Shown here in pieces: positions 1 through 6,238 of a stretch of 11,411 nt of DNA. The position numbers and the translations under genes are program-made. Each line of letters begins with the position of its first letter. Within the stretch, counting starts at the first letter, position 1. The notes beneath the pieces are model-generated. The model saw only the letters and a program-made list of their open reading frames with translations. It was not told the origin of the DNA and made no database searches. This DNA comes from GCA-2733415 sp049614485. Its GTDB lineage: Bacteria; Bacteroidota; Bacteroidia; Flavobacteriales; Flavobacteriaceae. The DNA is taken from assembly GCA_049614485.1 (NCBI GenBank), contig JBMZDR010000038.1:1-11411 (forward strand), given 5' to 3'.

Positions 1-250
1 ATAATGTCATTGCACAAGTGTCGCCTTTTTCAAGGAAGTAAAGTAAAAGTTCATCACCATCCTCATCATCTCTTAAAATTTTTATAGCACCATTAATAAG
101 CAAAGGCATTGCTTTAATATATTGCCCAACCTCGATTAATTTATCACCTTCACTAACTTCTTTATAAGTCCCGATTGTACTTATTTCATGAAGCAATTCA
201 TCTTCAAAAAGATGGCTGTAGTTAGTTTTTAAATCTTGTAAGATGCTCAT
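1..250 (-). CDS. Crp/Fnr family transcriptional regulator, N-terminal part (truncated by window edge)
   Basis: The ATG is at 248-250 on the minus strand and the frame stays open to base 1, giving 83 residues of the N-terminal part. The translation begins MSILQDLKTNYSHLFEDELL and continues with segments typical of the cyclic-nucleotide-binding beta-roll of Crp/Fnr proteins: an EGDKLIEVGQYIKAMPLLING stretch, then IKILRDDEDGDELLLYFLEKGDTCAM. The helix-turn-helix half lies outside the window, so DNA binding is inferred from the family. No Fe-S cysteine cluster is visible in the N-terminus, so an Fnr-type oxygen sensor is not indicated. It is the third gene of a minus-strand cluster, 9 nt after the DUF6691-like membrane protein, so it probably controls or responds to the sulfur-compound transport encoded by its neighbours. 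The family assignment is good; the effector is unknown. Confidence 0.82.
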   Translation of the reverse strand, partial: MSILQDLKTNYSHLFEDELLHEISTIGTYKEVSEGDKLIEVGQYIKAMPLLINGAIKILRDDEDGDELLLYFLEKGDTCAMTL

Positions 251-259
251 GTCAGTTTT

Positions 260-673
260 TTAATGTGGTAATTTATCTTTCAACAAACCATATGCCCAAG
301 TTCCTAATAAAGCGCCAATTATAGATATTAAAATAGGTAGAAAGCCAGCGCCAAATAATGTAAACATTGGCCCCGGACAAGCGCCAGAAAGGGCCCAGCC
401 TAACCCGAATAGTATTCCGCCTATTAAATAACGAAACAAACTTCTGTCTTTATTTGAAAAAATGATTTGATTTCCCATTATGTTTTTTGCGTTGAATCGT
501 TTTAACAATCCAACTGACAAAACACCCAATCCAACTGCTGAGCCAATAATACCGTACATATGAAACGATTGAAATTGGAACATTTCATAAATTCGAAACC
601 AAGAAGCAGCTTCAGATTTTATTAAAAGAACCCCGAAGAAGATGCCGATGAAAATGTATAGTATGTTTTTCAT
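260..673 (-). CDS. DUF6691 / YeeE-YedE half-size inner-membrane protein (sulfur-compound transport)
   Basis: This is a 137-residue, very hydrophobic protein with about four membrane segments (roughly residues 4-20, 38-57, 80-98 and 108-130). The stretch SWFRIYEMFQFQSFHMYG (24-41) and the GACPGP motif with Cys99 are characteristic of the short YeeE/YedE relatives named DUF6691. In the full-length thiosulfate transporter TsuA/YeeE, conserved cysteines in such Gly-rich motifs contact the substrate; that role is inferred here. The gene follows the larger YeeE-type gene by 2 nt, so the two probably form one transporter from two half-size chains in the inner membrane. A Crp/Fnr-like regulator follows. 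The exact substrate (thiosulfate, sulfide or another sulfur species) cannot be read from sequence. Confidence 0.85.
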   Translation of the reverse strand: MKNILYIFIGIFFGVLLIKSEAASWFRIYEMFQFQSFHMYGIIGSAVGLGVLSVGLLKRFNAKNIMGNQIIFSNKDRSLFRYLIGGILFGLGWALSGACPGPMFTLFGAGFLPILISIIGALLGTWAYGLLKDKLPH

Positions 674-675
674 GT

Positions 676-1236
676 TTAAAAAATTAAAGGGAAAATTAAA
701 TGAATCATAATTAAGCCCCCAATAAAGAAACCAATTACAGCTAATAATGATGGTAATTGCAAATTACTTAACCCGGAAATGGCATGCCCAGATGTGCAAC
801 CACCTGCATAACGCGCGCCAAAACCCACGAGAAATCCGCCAATTAATAACAGTGAAATTCCTTTGAATGAGGTAAAAACATTGTTGTCAAACAACTCCGT
901 AGGCATGTAGTTGTTACCAGCACTCATAAATCCTAAATTATGTAATTGTTTGATGGTATTTTCATTTAAATCAGGACTCATGTTTTCTAAAGACAGGAAA
1001 TTAACAGCTATAAAGCCACCAATGATTGTACCTAACAAAACCAATAAGTTCCATTTTTGAGTTTTCCAGTCGAAACTAAAGAAATCGCAATTTTTTCCAG
1101 CACCTAAGGATGCGCAAAGCGTTCTTAGATTTGATGACATACCGAAATTTTTGCCAACATAAATTAATGCTAACATGGTTAGTGTTATTAATGGGCCTGA
1201 TATATACCAAGGCCAAGGTTCAAGTATCCAGTTCAT
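676..1236 (-). CDS. YeeE/YedE family membrane protein (putative sulfur/thiosulfate transporter half)
   Basis: The 186-residue membrane protein has hydrophobic segments at roughly 12-28, 63-80, 127-142 and 162-183. The family signature is at 138-151 (GFGARYAGGCTSGH), with Cys147 in the conserved GGCTSGH motif; Cys41 and Cys50 lie in the first loop, in a motif (LRTLCASLGAGKNCDFF) seen in Bacteroidota members. YeeE/YedE proteins import sulfur compounds such as thiosulfate. This chain is about half the length of full TsuA-type transporters and is followed after 2 nt by the DUF6691 partner. It is the first gene of the cluster; an 88-nt gap with a possible promoter and operator separates it from radA upstream. 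The ATG at 1234-1236 is preceded by an A-rich stretch and no Shine-Dalgarno sequence, as usual in this phylum. The family call is firm; the substrate is inferred. Confidence 0.86.
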   Translation of the reverse strand: MNWILEPWPWYISGPLITLTMLALIYVGKNFGMSSNLRTLCASLGAGKNCDFFSFDWKTQKWNLLVLLGTIIGGFIAVNFLSLENMSPDLNENTIKQLHNLGFMSAGNNYMPTELFDNNVFTSFKGISLLLIGGFLVGFGARYAGGCTSGHAISGLSNLQLPSLLAVIGFFIGGLIMIHLIFPLIF

Positions 1237-1258
1237 TAGTGTTCGTTTTTTGAGACTA

Positions 1259-1266
1259 CAAAGGAA
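1259..1266 (-). promoter_or_regulatory. Possible -7 element of a promoter for the YeeE-type cluster
   Basis: Read on the minus strand this is TTCCTTTG, one mismatch from the Bacteroidota -7 consensus TAnnTTTG. It would start transcription near 1254, about 17 nt before the ATG at 1236. No TTG element sits at the usual distance upstream, which would fit a promoter needing an activator. Readthrough from radA is the alternative source of transcription. Confidence 0.3.
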
Positions 1267-1288
1267 TTACTATTTCCGCTATCTGAAT

Positions 1289-1302
1289 GTAACTTTTGCT
1301 AC
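1289..1302. promoter_or_regulatory. Candidate Crp/Fnr-type operator (imperfect palindrome)
   Basis: The plus-strand sequence GTAACTTTTGCTAC is an inverted repeat of two 5-nt arms around a 4-nt centre with one mismatched pair. A 14-nt dyad in front of a cluster that includes a Crp/Fnr-like regulator gene is a reasonable binding-site candidate. Its centre lies about 41-42 nt upstream of the start site predicted from the possible -7 element at 1259-1266, a standard class II activator position. The site is short and AT-rich, so chance is a real possibility. Confidence 0.28.
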
Positions 1303-1324
1303 ACTCGTAAATTTATTTTGTAAT

Positions 1325-2686
1325 CTAACCTAATAATTCACTCACAACATCCTCTATTTTAGAGACTAAAATGAGTTCAATATTTGTGTTTTTTACAGCT
1401 ATTTTATTGTGTTTTGATAAGAGTATTTTACTGAATCCTAATTTTTCAGCTTCTAATATGCGTTGATCAATTTTGTTTACAGGGCGTATTTCTCCTGATA
1501 AGCCCACTTCTCCAGCTAAACAAATATCTTTATCTATAACGATATCTTCATTACTGGACATGATTGCCGCAATGACAGCCAAATCAATTGCTGGGTCATC
1601 TACTGAAATACCTCCAGTGATATTTAAAAAAACATCTTTTGCACCAAGTCTGAATCCGGCACGTTTTTCTAAAACTGCTAAAAGCATATTCAATCGTTTG
1701 GCATTATATCCTGTAGAGCTTCGTTGCGGTGTTCCGTATACTGCGGTACTTACAAGTGCTTGAATTTCTACTAAAAGTGTACGCATACCCTCCAAACTTA
1801 CGGCAATGGCGTTGCCACTAAGTTGTGCTGTGTTTTTTGAAAGTAATATTTCAGAGGGGTTGTTAACTTCTCTTAAACCGTTGCCTAGCATTTCAAAAAT
1901 ACCTATTTCATTTGTAGATCCGAAACGGTTTTTTAAGGAACGTAAAATTCTAAAAATATGATTTCTGTCGCCTTCAAACTGTAAAACAGTATCAACCATA
2001 TGTTCTAAAATTTTCGGCCCTGCAATATGACCATCTTTAGTAATATGTCCGATAAGTAGTACAGGTGTTGCTGTTTCTTTTGCAAATTTAATTAGTTCAG
2101 AGGTGCATTCTCGTATTTGAGAAATACTACCAGCTGAAGATTCTACAAAATCGGTATGTAATGTTTGAATAGAATCTATAACTACAATATCAGGAGTCAT
2201 ATCTTCAATTTGTTTGAAAATGTTTTGCGTTTTTGTTTCAGTTAAAATGTAGCATAATTCTGAATTACGAGTAATTCTTTCGGCGCGCATTTTAATTTGT
2301 TGCATACTTTCTTCTCCAGAAACATATAGTGTTTTAAAAGGGAGCCGTAATGCCAGTTGTAGTAGTAGTGTTGATTTTCCTATGCCAGGTTCGCCCCCAA
2401 GTAATACTAATGATCCTGGAACTATACCACCTCCAAGTACTCGGTTAAATTCATTAGATGTAGTTTTTAAACGTGCTTCTTGTGAGGTTTCAATTTCCGA
2501 AATTCTGGTAGGTTTAGCAGTCCTGTTTTTAGTAGAACCACTAATGTCCCAGCTTTTTTTTTCTTCTTTTTGAATAATTTCTTCAGCAATAGTATTCCAA
2601 TTATGACAAGAGGTGCATTGCCCTTGCCACTTTGAAAATGATGTGCCACAGTTTTGACAATAAAAAGCAGTTTTTGTTTTTGCCAT
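1325..2686 (-). CDS. radA: DNA repair protein RadA (Sms)
   Basis: This 453-residue protein is close to the usual RadA length (about 455-460). It acts in the cytoplasm as a RecA-like, hexameric DNA-dependent ATPase that drives branch migration during homologous recombination and repair. The N-terminal C4 zinc finger has Cys10, Cys13, Cys24 and Cys27. The Walker A motif GEPGIGKST is at 98-106 with Lys104, and a Walker B-like IVVIDSI is near 167-173. The RadA-specific KNRFG motif is at 252-256. The last part (roughly 285-453) is the Lon-protease-like domain, with the GGISVDDPAIDLAV stretch. All key motifs are present. It is the last gene of the minus-strand run that starts at panC, 2 nt after the esterase-fold gene, so it is probably co-transcribed with it. 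An A9 tract occurs in the coding strand around residues 42-45. Confidence 0.97.
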   Translation of the reverse strand: MAKTKTAFYCQNCGTSFSKWQGQCTSCHNWNTIAEEIIQKEEKKSWDISGSTKNRTAKPTRISEIETSQEARLKTTSNEFNRVLGGGIVPGSLVLLGGEPGIGKSTLLLQLALRLPFKTLYVSGEESMQQIKMRAERITRNSELCYILTETKTQNIFKQIEDMTPDIVVIDSIQTLHTDFVESSAGSISQIRECTSELIKFAKETATPVLLIGHITKDGHIAGPKILEHMVDTVLQFEGDRNHIFRILRSLKNRFGSTNEIGIFEMLGNGLREVNNPSEILLSKNTAQLSGNAIAVSLEGMRTLLVEIQALVSTAVYGTPQRSSTGYNAKRLNMLLAVLEKRAGFRLGAKDVFLNITGGISVDDPAIDLAVIAAIMSSNEDIVIDKDICLAGEVGLSGEIRPVNKIDQRILEAEKLGFSKILLSKHNKIAVKNTNIELILVSKIEDVVSELLG

Positions 2687-2688
2687 TA

Positions 2689-3837
2689 TTATAATCCGAA
2701 GTCTGCTTTAATTAGCTCAACATAATGCAACATGTCGTCTTTTTTTAAGCCACCTATTTCATCCATTACATAAGCTGATTGGTAGGCTTTTATTGCTTTT
2801 TTTGGTTCCCCAATGTTTTCATAATGTACTCCCATATAGTATTTACCTAACATTGCATCAGGATATTCTTCAAGTGCTAATTTTCCTAAAAGTTTAAATG
2901 TTTCCCAGTCTTCAGCTTTTCTTAAGGCAGCTTCAATAGCATTAAAGTCATTGATTCTAATTTGTTTATCAACCCCATACATGGTTTTTATAGTGTCGTA
3001 TTTTTTAACCACATAATCCATGGCAGTACCGTCGCTATAAGTTAATAGTTTTTCTTTATACTCTTTTCTATCAATGGGCTTGTAGGTTTTGTAAATTTTC
3101 TCAAAAGCTGTAGGTAGAGCATGATTAACTAGTTCATAATGAGATTTTCCTTTGTAGTAATTATAATTGTAATTAAAATTTTCATTTGAAATAGCTTCAA
3201 GGGTTTTATGAAGTGCCGAAATGCTATTTCTACTGTTTTTTCTATCATCTTCAGCGGTTGTTAATGAGTAGAAAATTGGTGTTTGAAGATCGCTAAACTG
3301 TTCCTTTAAGCGCAACTCCATTTGCTCTGTAAAACTAGGGCTTAATGAAATGTAAGCGTTAAAAAACGGTTGTTCTTGAAATAAATAAAAATTTAAGAAA
3401 TTAGCCGAATCACCATGTCCAATTATGGTTCTGAATGGTACGGTTCTGTAGTTATTGTCTAAAAAGTTAAAAAGGTCATAAGTTATAAATTCAAAAAATG
3501 CTGCACCAGATTCAATTGGTAAACCATTCAATTCATCACAAGCAAAATCTTGACTTTTACTGTTAAGTTGATTTATTCCCACCACAATTGCGTCTGGCAT
3601 TTCATCCCAATACGAGTAATAATCAGCAACACCAGCAACCGGTTCAAATAAGTAATCACCATCAAAAACTACGATTACAGGGTACATCGTGTCAACGTTT
3701 GCTTCGTAGTTTCTGGGCACTTGTATTTTTAGTTGTCTTTTTTCACCATCTGGTCCGTTAAGTTCTCTATATACGGTTTGTGCAATAGTGTTAAGGCTTA
3801 TAAATGCAAAAGCAATAAGTAATGTTAGGTTTCTCAT
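2689..3837 (-). CDS. Exported esterase-fold (alpha/beta hydrolase) protein with C-terminal TPR, apparently lacking the nucleophilic serine
   Basis: This 382-residue protein begins with a Sec signal peptide (hydrophobic residues 4-16, likely cleaved near IAQ/T at 20-21) and probably acts in the periplasm. Residues about 30-250 match the putative-esterase family (IroE/Fes/esterase D type): PVIVVFDGDYLF (53-64), AIVVGINQ (83-90), RTIIGHGDSANF (136-147), AYISLSPS (161-168) and a C-terminal SHYELV with His233. In active members the nucleophile lies in GHSxGG; here the equivalent is GHGDSA (140-145), with Gly142 at the serine position, so esterase activity is doubtful. Residues about 310-360 (ALEEYPDAMLGKYYMGVHY, then GEPKKAIKAYQSAY) look like a TPR repeat, suggesting protein binding. 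It lies between the flippase-like gene (41-nt gap) and radA (2-nt gap). The fold call is sound; the function is unknown. Confidence 0.78.
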   Translation of the reverse strand: MRNLTLLIAFAFISLNTIAQTVYRELNGPDGEKRQLKIQVPRNYEANVDTMYPVIVVFDGDYLFEPVAGVADYYSYWDEMPDAIVVGINQLNSKSQDFACDELNGLPIESGAAFFEFITYDLFNFLDNNYRTVPFRTIIGHGDSANFLNFYLFQEQPFFNAYISLSPSFTEQMELRLKEQFSDLQTPIFYSLTTAEDDRKNSRNSISALHKTLEAISNENFNYNYNYYKGKSHYELVNHALPTAFEKIYKTYKPIDRKEYKEKLLTYSDGTAMDYVVKKYDTIKTMYGVDKQIRINDFNAIEAALRKAEDWETFKLLGKLALEEYPDAMLGKYYMGVHYENIGEPKKAIKAYQSAYVMDEIGGLKKDDMLHYVELIKADFGL

Positions 3838-3878
3838 TTTAATAACAGTTTTTCAGAATTTTACCGACAATATACAGA

Positions 3879-4859
3879 TTATTTTGTTCTGTTGTATATT
3901 GGTAATAAGAAGAATGAAATGACACCAGCAACAATGTTTAAGATTGTTTGTGCACTCCATAGAATCCATCCAATAGCCAAACCACTTTGGTTGCTAATAT
4001 TGAACAGGTTTAAAGTTTCTTGAATTACCAGCGGGAAACTTCCTAAGCCACCATTTGTGGCAGCCATTGTAAAAGAACCTGTTACAAAAGACACTAATGC
4101 CGTACTAATAGGTGTATTTGTTGTTTCTGGTATGGAAAAGAATATTACGTAAAACATAAGGAAATACATTGTCCAAATGAAAAATGTATGCCCAATAAAG
4201 GCCCATTTTTTTTTCATGGTTACAATGCTTAAAATACCGTCTTTTAGGCCAATAGCAAAAGTTTTAATTTTGGTTTTTATTTTTTGAGAGCCTTTATAAA
4301 TTATAAAGAGAATGATTAAAGCAATCAAAAAGCTTAAGGATATAAGTTTTGGATTGGTAACTAGTTTCTGATAAATAAGATCAATAATTAGAGTAATAAC
4401 CTCCATGATCATATCATATTGCATGGTCAAGGCAATAAAAATGAAAAGCATGCTCATTAACAAGTCTGCAATTCGTTCTGCAACTATAGTTCCGAAAGCT
4501 TTTTCAAACGGAATATTTTCATAAGTGGTTAGTGTAGTAGCACGTAAGATTTCCCCAGATCTTGGGATTCCTAAATTTGCAAAATAGGCAATCATGACCG
4601 CCATAAAACTATTTAAAAATTTAGGTGTGTACCCTAATGGCTCTAATGTAAATTTCCAACGGTATGCTCTTGAAGCGTGGCTTGAAACTCCTAATATTAT
4701 GGAAATCAGTACCCAAAAATAATCAGCATTTTTAATATACTTGATAACATCAGCTCTTTCTAAAGGAGTTGTTTTGTTGTAGGTTAACCAAATCAAGAAT
4801 ACTCCAAATAGAATTGGAATGATTATTTTAAGTGCTTTTATGAATGTTTTTTTAGTCAA
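3879..4859 (-). CDS. Flippase-like / lysylphosphatidylglycerol synthase transmembrane-domain protein (UPF0104), TTG start
   Basis: The 326-residue integral membrane protein has about eight hydrophobic segments (roughly 10-27, 47-62, 83-97, 130-147, 171-190, 218-240, 250-268 and 295-320). Signature stretches of the LPG-synthase TM / AglD-like family (PF03706) are SRAYRWKFTLEPLGY (63-77), NLGIPRSGEILRATTL (95-110), FGTIVAERIADL (122-133) and GGLGSFPLVIQ. The soluble catalytic half of MprF is absent, so it does not make lysyl-PG; stand-alone members are thought to move or help transfer lipid-linked substrates. No ATG fits: the only start consistent with the conserved N-terminus is TTG at 4857-4859, after the panD stop and in the same frame, separated by two Phe codons. 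Translation is probably coupled to panD. The substrate is unknown. Confidence 0.85.
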   Translation of the reverse strand: MTKKTFIKALKIIIPILFGVFLIWLTYNKTTPLERADVIKYIKNADYFWVLISIILGVSSHASRAYRWKFTLEPLGYTPKFLNSFMAVMIAYFANLGIPRSGEILRATTLTTYENIPFEKAFGTIVAERIADLLMSMLFIFIALTMQYDMIMEVITLIIDLIYQKLVTNPKLISLSFLIALIILFIIYKGSQKIKTKIKTFAIGLKDGILSIVTMKKKWAFIGHTFFIWTMYFLMFYVIFFSIPETTNTPISTALVSFVTGSFTMAATNGGLGSFPLVIQETLNLFNISNQSGLAIGWILWSAQTILNIVAGVISFFLLPIYNRTK

Positions 4860-4865
4860 AAAAAA

Positions 4866-5216
4866 CTAATTCAACAGGTTGTTTTCTTCATTAGGGAACA
4901 CTAAAGATGGTTTAAAGGTTTTTGCTTCTTCAATATCCATCATGGCGTAACTTATTAGAATAAGCACATCACCAGGAGCTACTTTTCTTGCGGCAGCACC
5001 ATTTAAAGTAATTTCACCAGAGTTTCTAGGCCCTGGTATGGCATATGTTTCTAAACGCTCACCGTTATTATTGTTTACAATCTGAATTTTTTCTCCTTGA
5101 ACAAGGTTTGCAGCATCCATAAGGTCTTCATCAATCGTGATGCTACCTATGTAGTTTAAGTCCGCTCCAGTAACTTTAACTCTATGAATTTTTGATTTTA
5201 CTACGTGTACTAACAT
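4866..5216 (-). CDS. panD: Aspartate 1-decarboxylase proenzyme
   Basis: PanD converts L-aspartate to beta-alanine for pantothenate and coenzyme A synthesis in the cytoplasm, using a pyruvoyl group formed by self-cleavage. The length of 116 residues is standard for the small bacterial form. The cleavage site Gly24-Ser25 is present in the motif DLNYIGSITID (19-29), and the supporting residues Lys9, Arg54, Thr57 and Tyr58 are in place, as is the NGAAA loop (72-76). The enzyme should therefore be active; Bacteroidota may lack the PanZ maturation factor known in enterobacteria, which cannot be judged here. It follows panC by 13 nt, the direct pathway partner that uses its product. The coding region ends with a TAG stop directly before the T-rich start region of the flippase-like gene. 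Confidence 0.97.
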   Translation of the reverse strand: MLVHVVKSKIHRVKVTGADLNYIGSITIDEDLMDAANLVQGEKIQIVNNNNGERLETYAIPGPRNSGEITLNGAAARKVAPGDVLILISYAMMDIEEAKTFKPSLVFPNEENNLLN

Positions 5217-5229
5217 GGGGCAAATGTAA

Positions 5230-6078
5230 TTAATTTAAAGCGATATTATCTATTAATCTAATGTTATCAATAAATACAGCAATGAATAATCGGTATTGCT
5301 GATTTTTTGATTTTCTTTTTACTGGTTTTAAGGTGTTTACGTTTGCAACAGACACGTATTCAAGATTAAAATGTGTGTGTTTTGCAAACTGCTTGGTAAC
5401 CCATTCCTCTACCTTTGTAGCACTTTTTGTGCCAAAGTGTGTTTTTGCCTGTTTAAGTGTTTTAAATATAAACGCGGCTTCAATTCTCGCTTCTTTAGAA
5501 AGTCGTTCGTTTCTTGAACTCATTGCTAAACCTGAACTCTCTCTGAAAATATCACAACCAACAACATTAACGTTTAACTTAAGTTTGGATACTAGTTTTT
5601 TTACAATTTGTAATTGTTGAAAATCTTTTTCACCAAAATAGGCATTTGTTGGTTTTATCAAATTGAAAAACAAATCCAAAACAGTGCCTACACCATCAAA
5701 ATGTCCTTGTCTATGTTTGCCTTCCATTTCGTGTTCTAGTCCGTCAAAAGAATATGATTTTGAGCTCACATTATTAGCGTAAAGTTCTTCAGCACTTGGA
5801 GCAAAAATAACCACGGAAGCGTCTATTTTTTTAATTAATTCAATGTCGTTTTCAAGAGTACGTGGGTATTTGTTTAAATCAGTTCTATTGTCAAACTGAG
5901 TTGGGTTCACAAATATACTTACAATTGTAACCTGATTTTCGGCTATAGATTGTTCAATCAATGAGCCATGACCATGATGTAAAGCTCCCATAGTTGGGAC
6001 GTATCCAAGGGTTTTGTCTTCTTTGATGCTTGAGTTTACAAACTCAGAAATTTCTTTTTTGGTATAGAAAACTTTCAT
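5230..6078 (-). CDS. panC: Pantothenate synthetase (pantoate--beta-alanine ligase)
   Basis: PanC joins pantoate and beta-alanine with ATP, through a pantoyl-adenylate, to form pantothenate. The 282-residue length is typical. Visible motifs are the HxGH-containing VPTMGALHHGHGSL (27-40), FVNPTQF (56-62), the FGEKDFQQL nucleotide-site stretch (148-156) and the KMSKS-like MSSRNERLS (186-194). One small oddity is glycine after HHGH, where most homologues have a bulkier residue. The ATG at 6076-6078 opens the frame directly at the conserved N-terminus (MKVFYTKKEI). It is the first gene of a five-gene minus-strand run (panC, panD, flippase-like, esterase-fold, radA), with a promoter candidate about 20 nt upstream. 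No panB is in the window. Confidence 0.97.
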   Translation of the reverse strand: MKVFYTKKEISEFVNSSIKEDKTLGYVPTMGALHHGHGSLIEQSIAENQVTIVSIFVNPTQFDNRTDLNKYPRTLENDIELIKKIDASVVIFAPSAEELYANNVSSKSYSFDGLEHEMEGKHRQGHFDGVGTVLDLFFNLIKPTNAYFGEKDFQQLQIVKKLVSKLKLNVNVVGCDIFRESSGLAMSSRNERLSKEARIEAAFIFKTLKQAKTHFGTKSATKVEEWVTKQFAKHTHFNLEYVSVANVNTLKPVKRKSKNQQYRLFIAVFIDNIRLIDNIALN

Positions 6079-6100
6079 TGAAATGAAATTAAATCGAACG

Positions 6101-6108
6101 CAAACTTA
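6101..6108 (-). promoter_or_regulatory. Promoter -7 element for the panC operon
   Basis: On the minus strand this reads TAAGTTTG, a full match to the Bacteroidota -7 consensus TAnnTTTG. It predicts a start near 6096 and a leader of about 18 nt before the panC ATG. I see no TTG element at the usual 17-23 nt spacing, so the promoter may be modest in strength. Confidence 0.5.
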
Positions 6109-6138
6109 ATACATTACTATTAATCTGCATAATTTTTG

Positions 6139-6146
6139 TAATTTTG
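6139..6146 (+). promoter_or_regulatory. Promoter -7 element for the starch-synthase-like/DUF4270/glmS operon
   Basis: TAATTTTG matches the consensus TAnnTTTG. Transcription would begin near 6151-6153, giving a leader of about 87 nt that contains the inverted repeat at 6165-6189. No clear TTG element is found 17-23 nt upstream. It is back to back with the panC element at 6101-6108, so the two operons would share a short divergent control region. Confidence 0.45.
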
Positions 6147-6164
6147 CAAAGTTTTAAATATTTT

Positions 6165-6189
6165 TTTTAACACGAGAATTGTGTTAAAA
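6165..6189. repeat. Perfect 9-bp inverted repeat in the divergent intergenic region
   Basis: The arms TTTTAACAC (6165-6173) and GTGTTAAAA (6181-6189) are exactly complementary and flank the 7-nt loop GAGAATT. It lies inside the predicted 5' leader of the plus-strand operon, between the predicted start near 6152 and the ATG at 6239. It could be a protein operator or an RNA hairpin; a short T run follows the second arm (6190-6193), so weak terminator or attenuator behaviour is also possible. No leader peptide or known riboswitch is recognisable. Confidence 0.55.
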
Positions 6190-6238
6190 TTTTGTTTTTA
6201 ATATAAGAATACGAACTAAAAGATTAAAAATATATAGA

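Noticed and set aside
1473..1763. Plus-strand open frame of 96 codons opposite radA
   Set aside because: It lies wholly antisense to conserved radA sequence, has no recognisable protein features and no promoter-like element ahead of it.
2382..2649. Short frames on both strands overlapping the radA N-terminal half
   Set aside because: They are low-complexity (Pro/Ser-rich or Lys-rich) shadows of the RadA zinc-finger and Walker A region, which is clearly the real coding frame.
5333..5620. Plus-strand open frame opposite panC
   Set aside because: It is antisense to well-conserved PanC motifs and shows no domain of its own.
6079..6238. Small RNA or tRNA gene in the divergent intergenic region
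   Set aside because: There is no cloverleaf, and the only structured element is the 25-nt inverted repeat; the rest is AT-rich promoter-like DNA.
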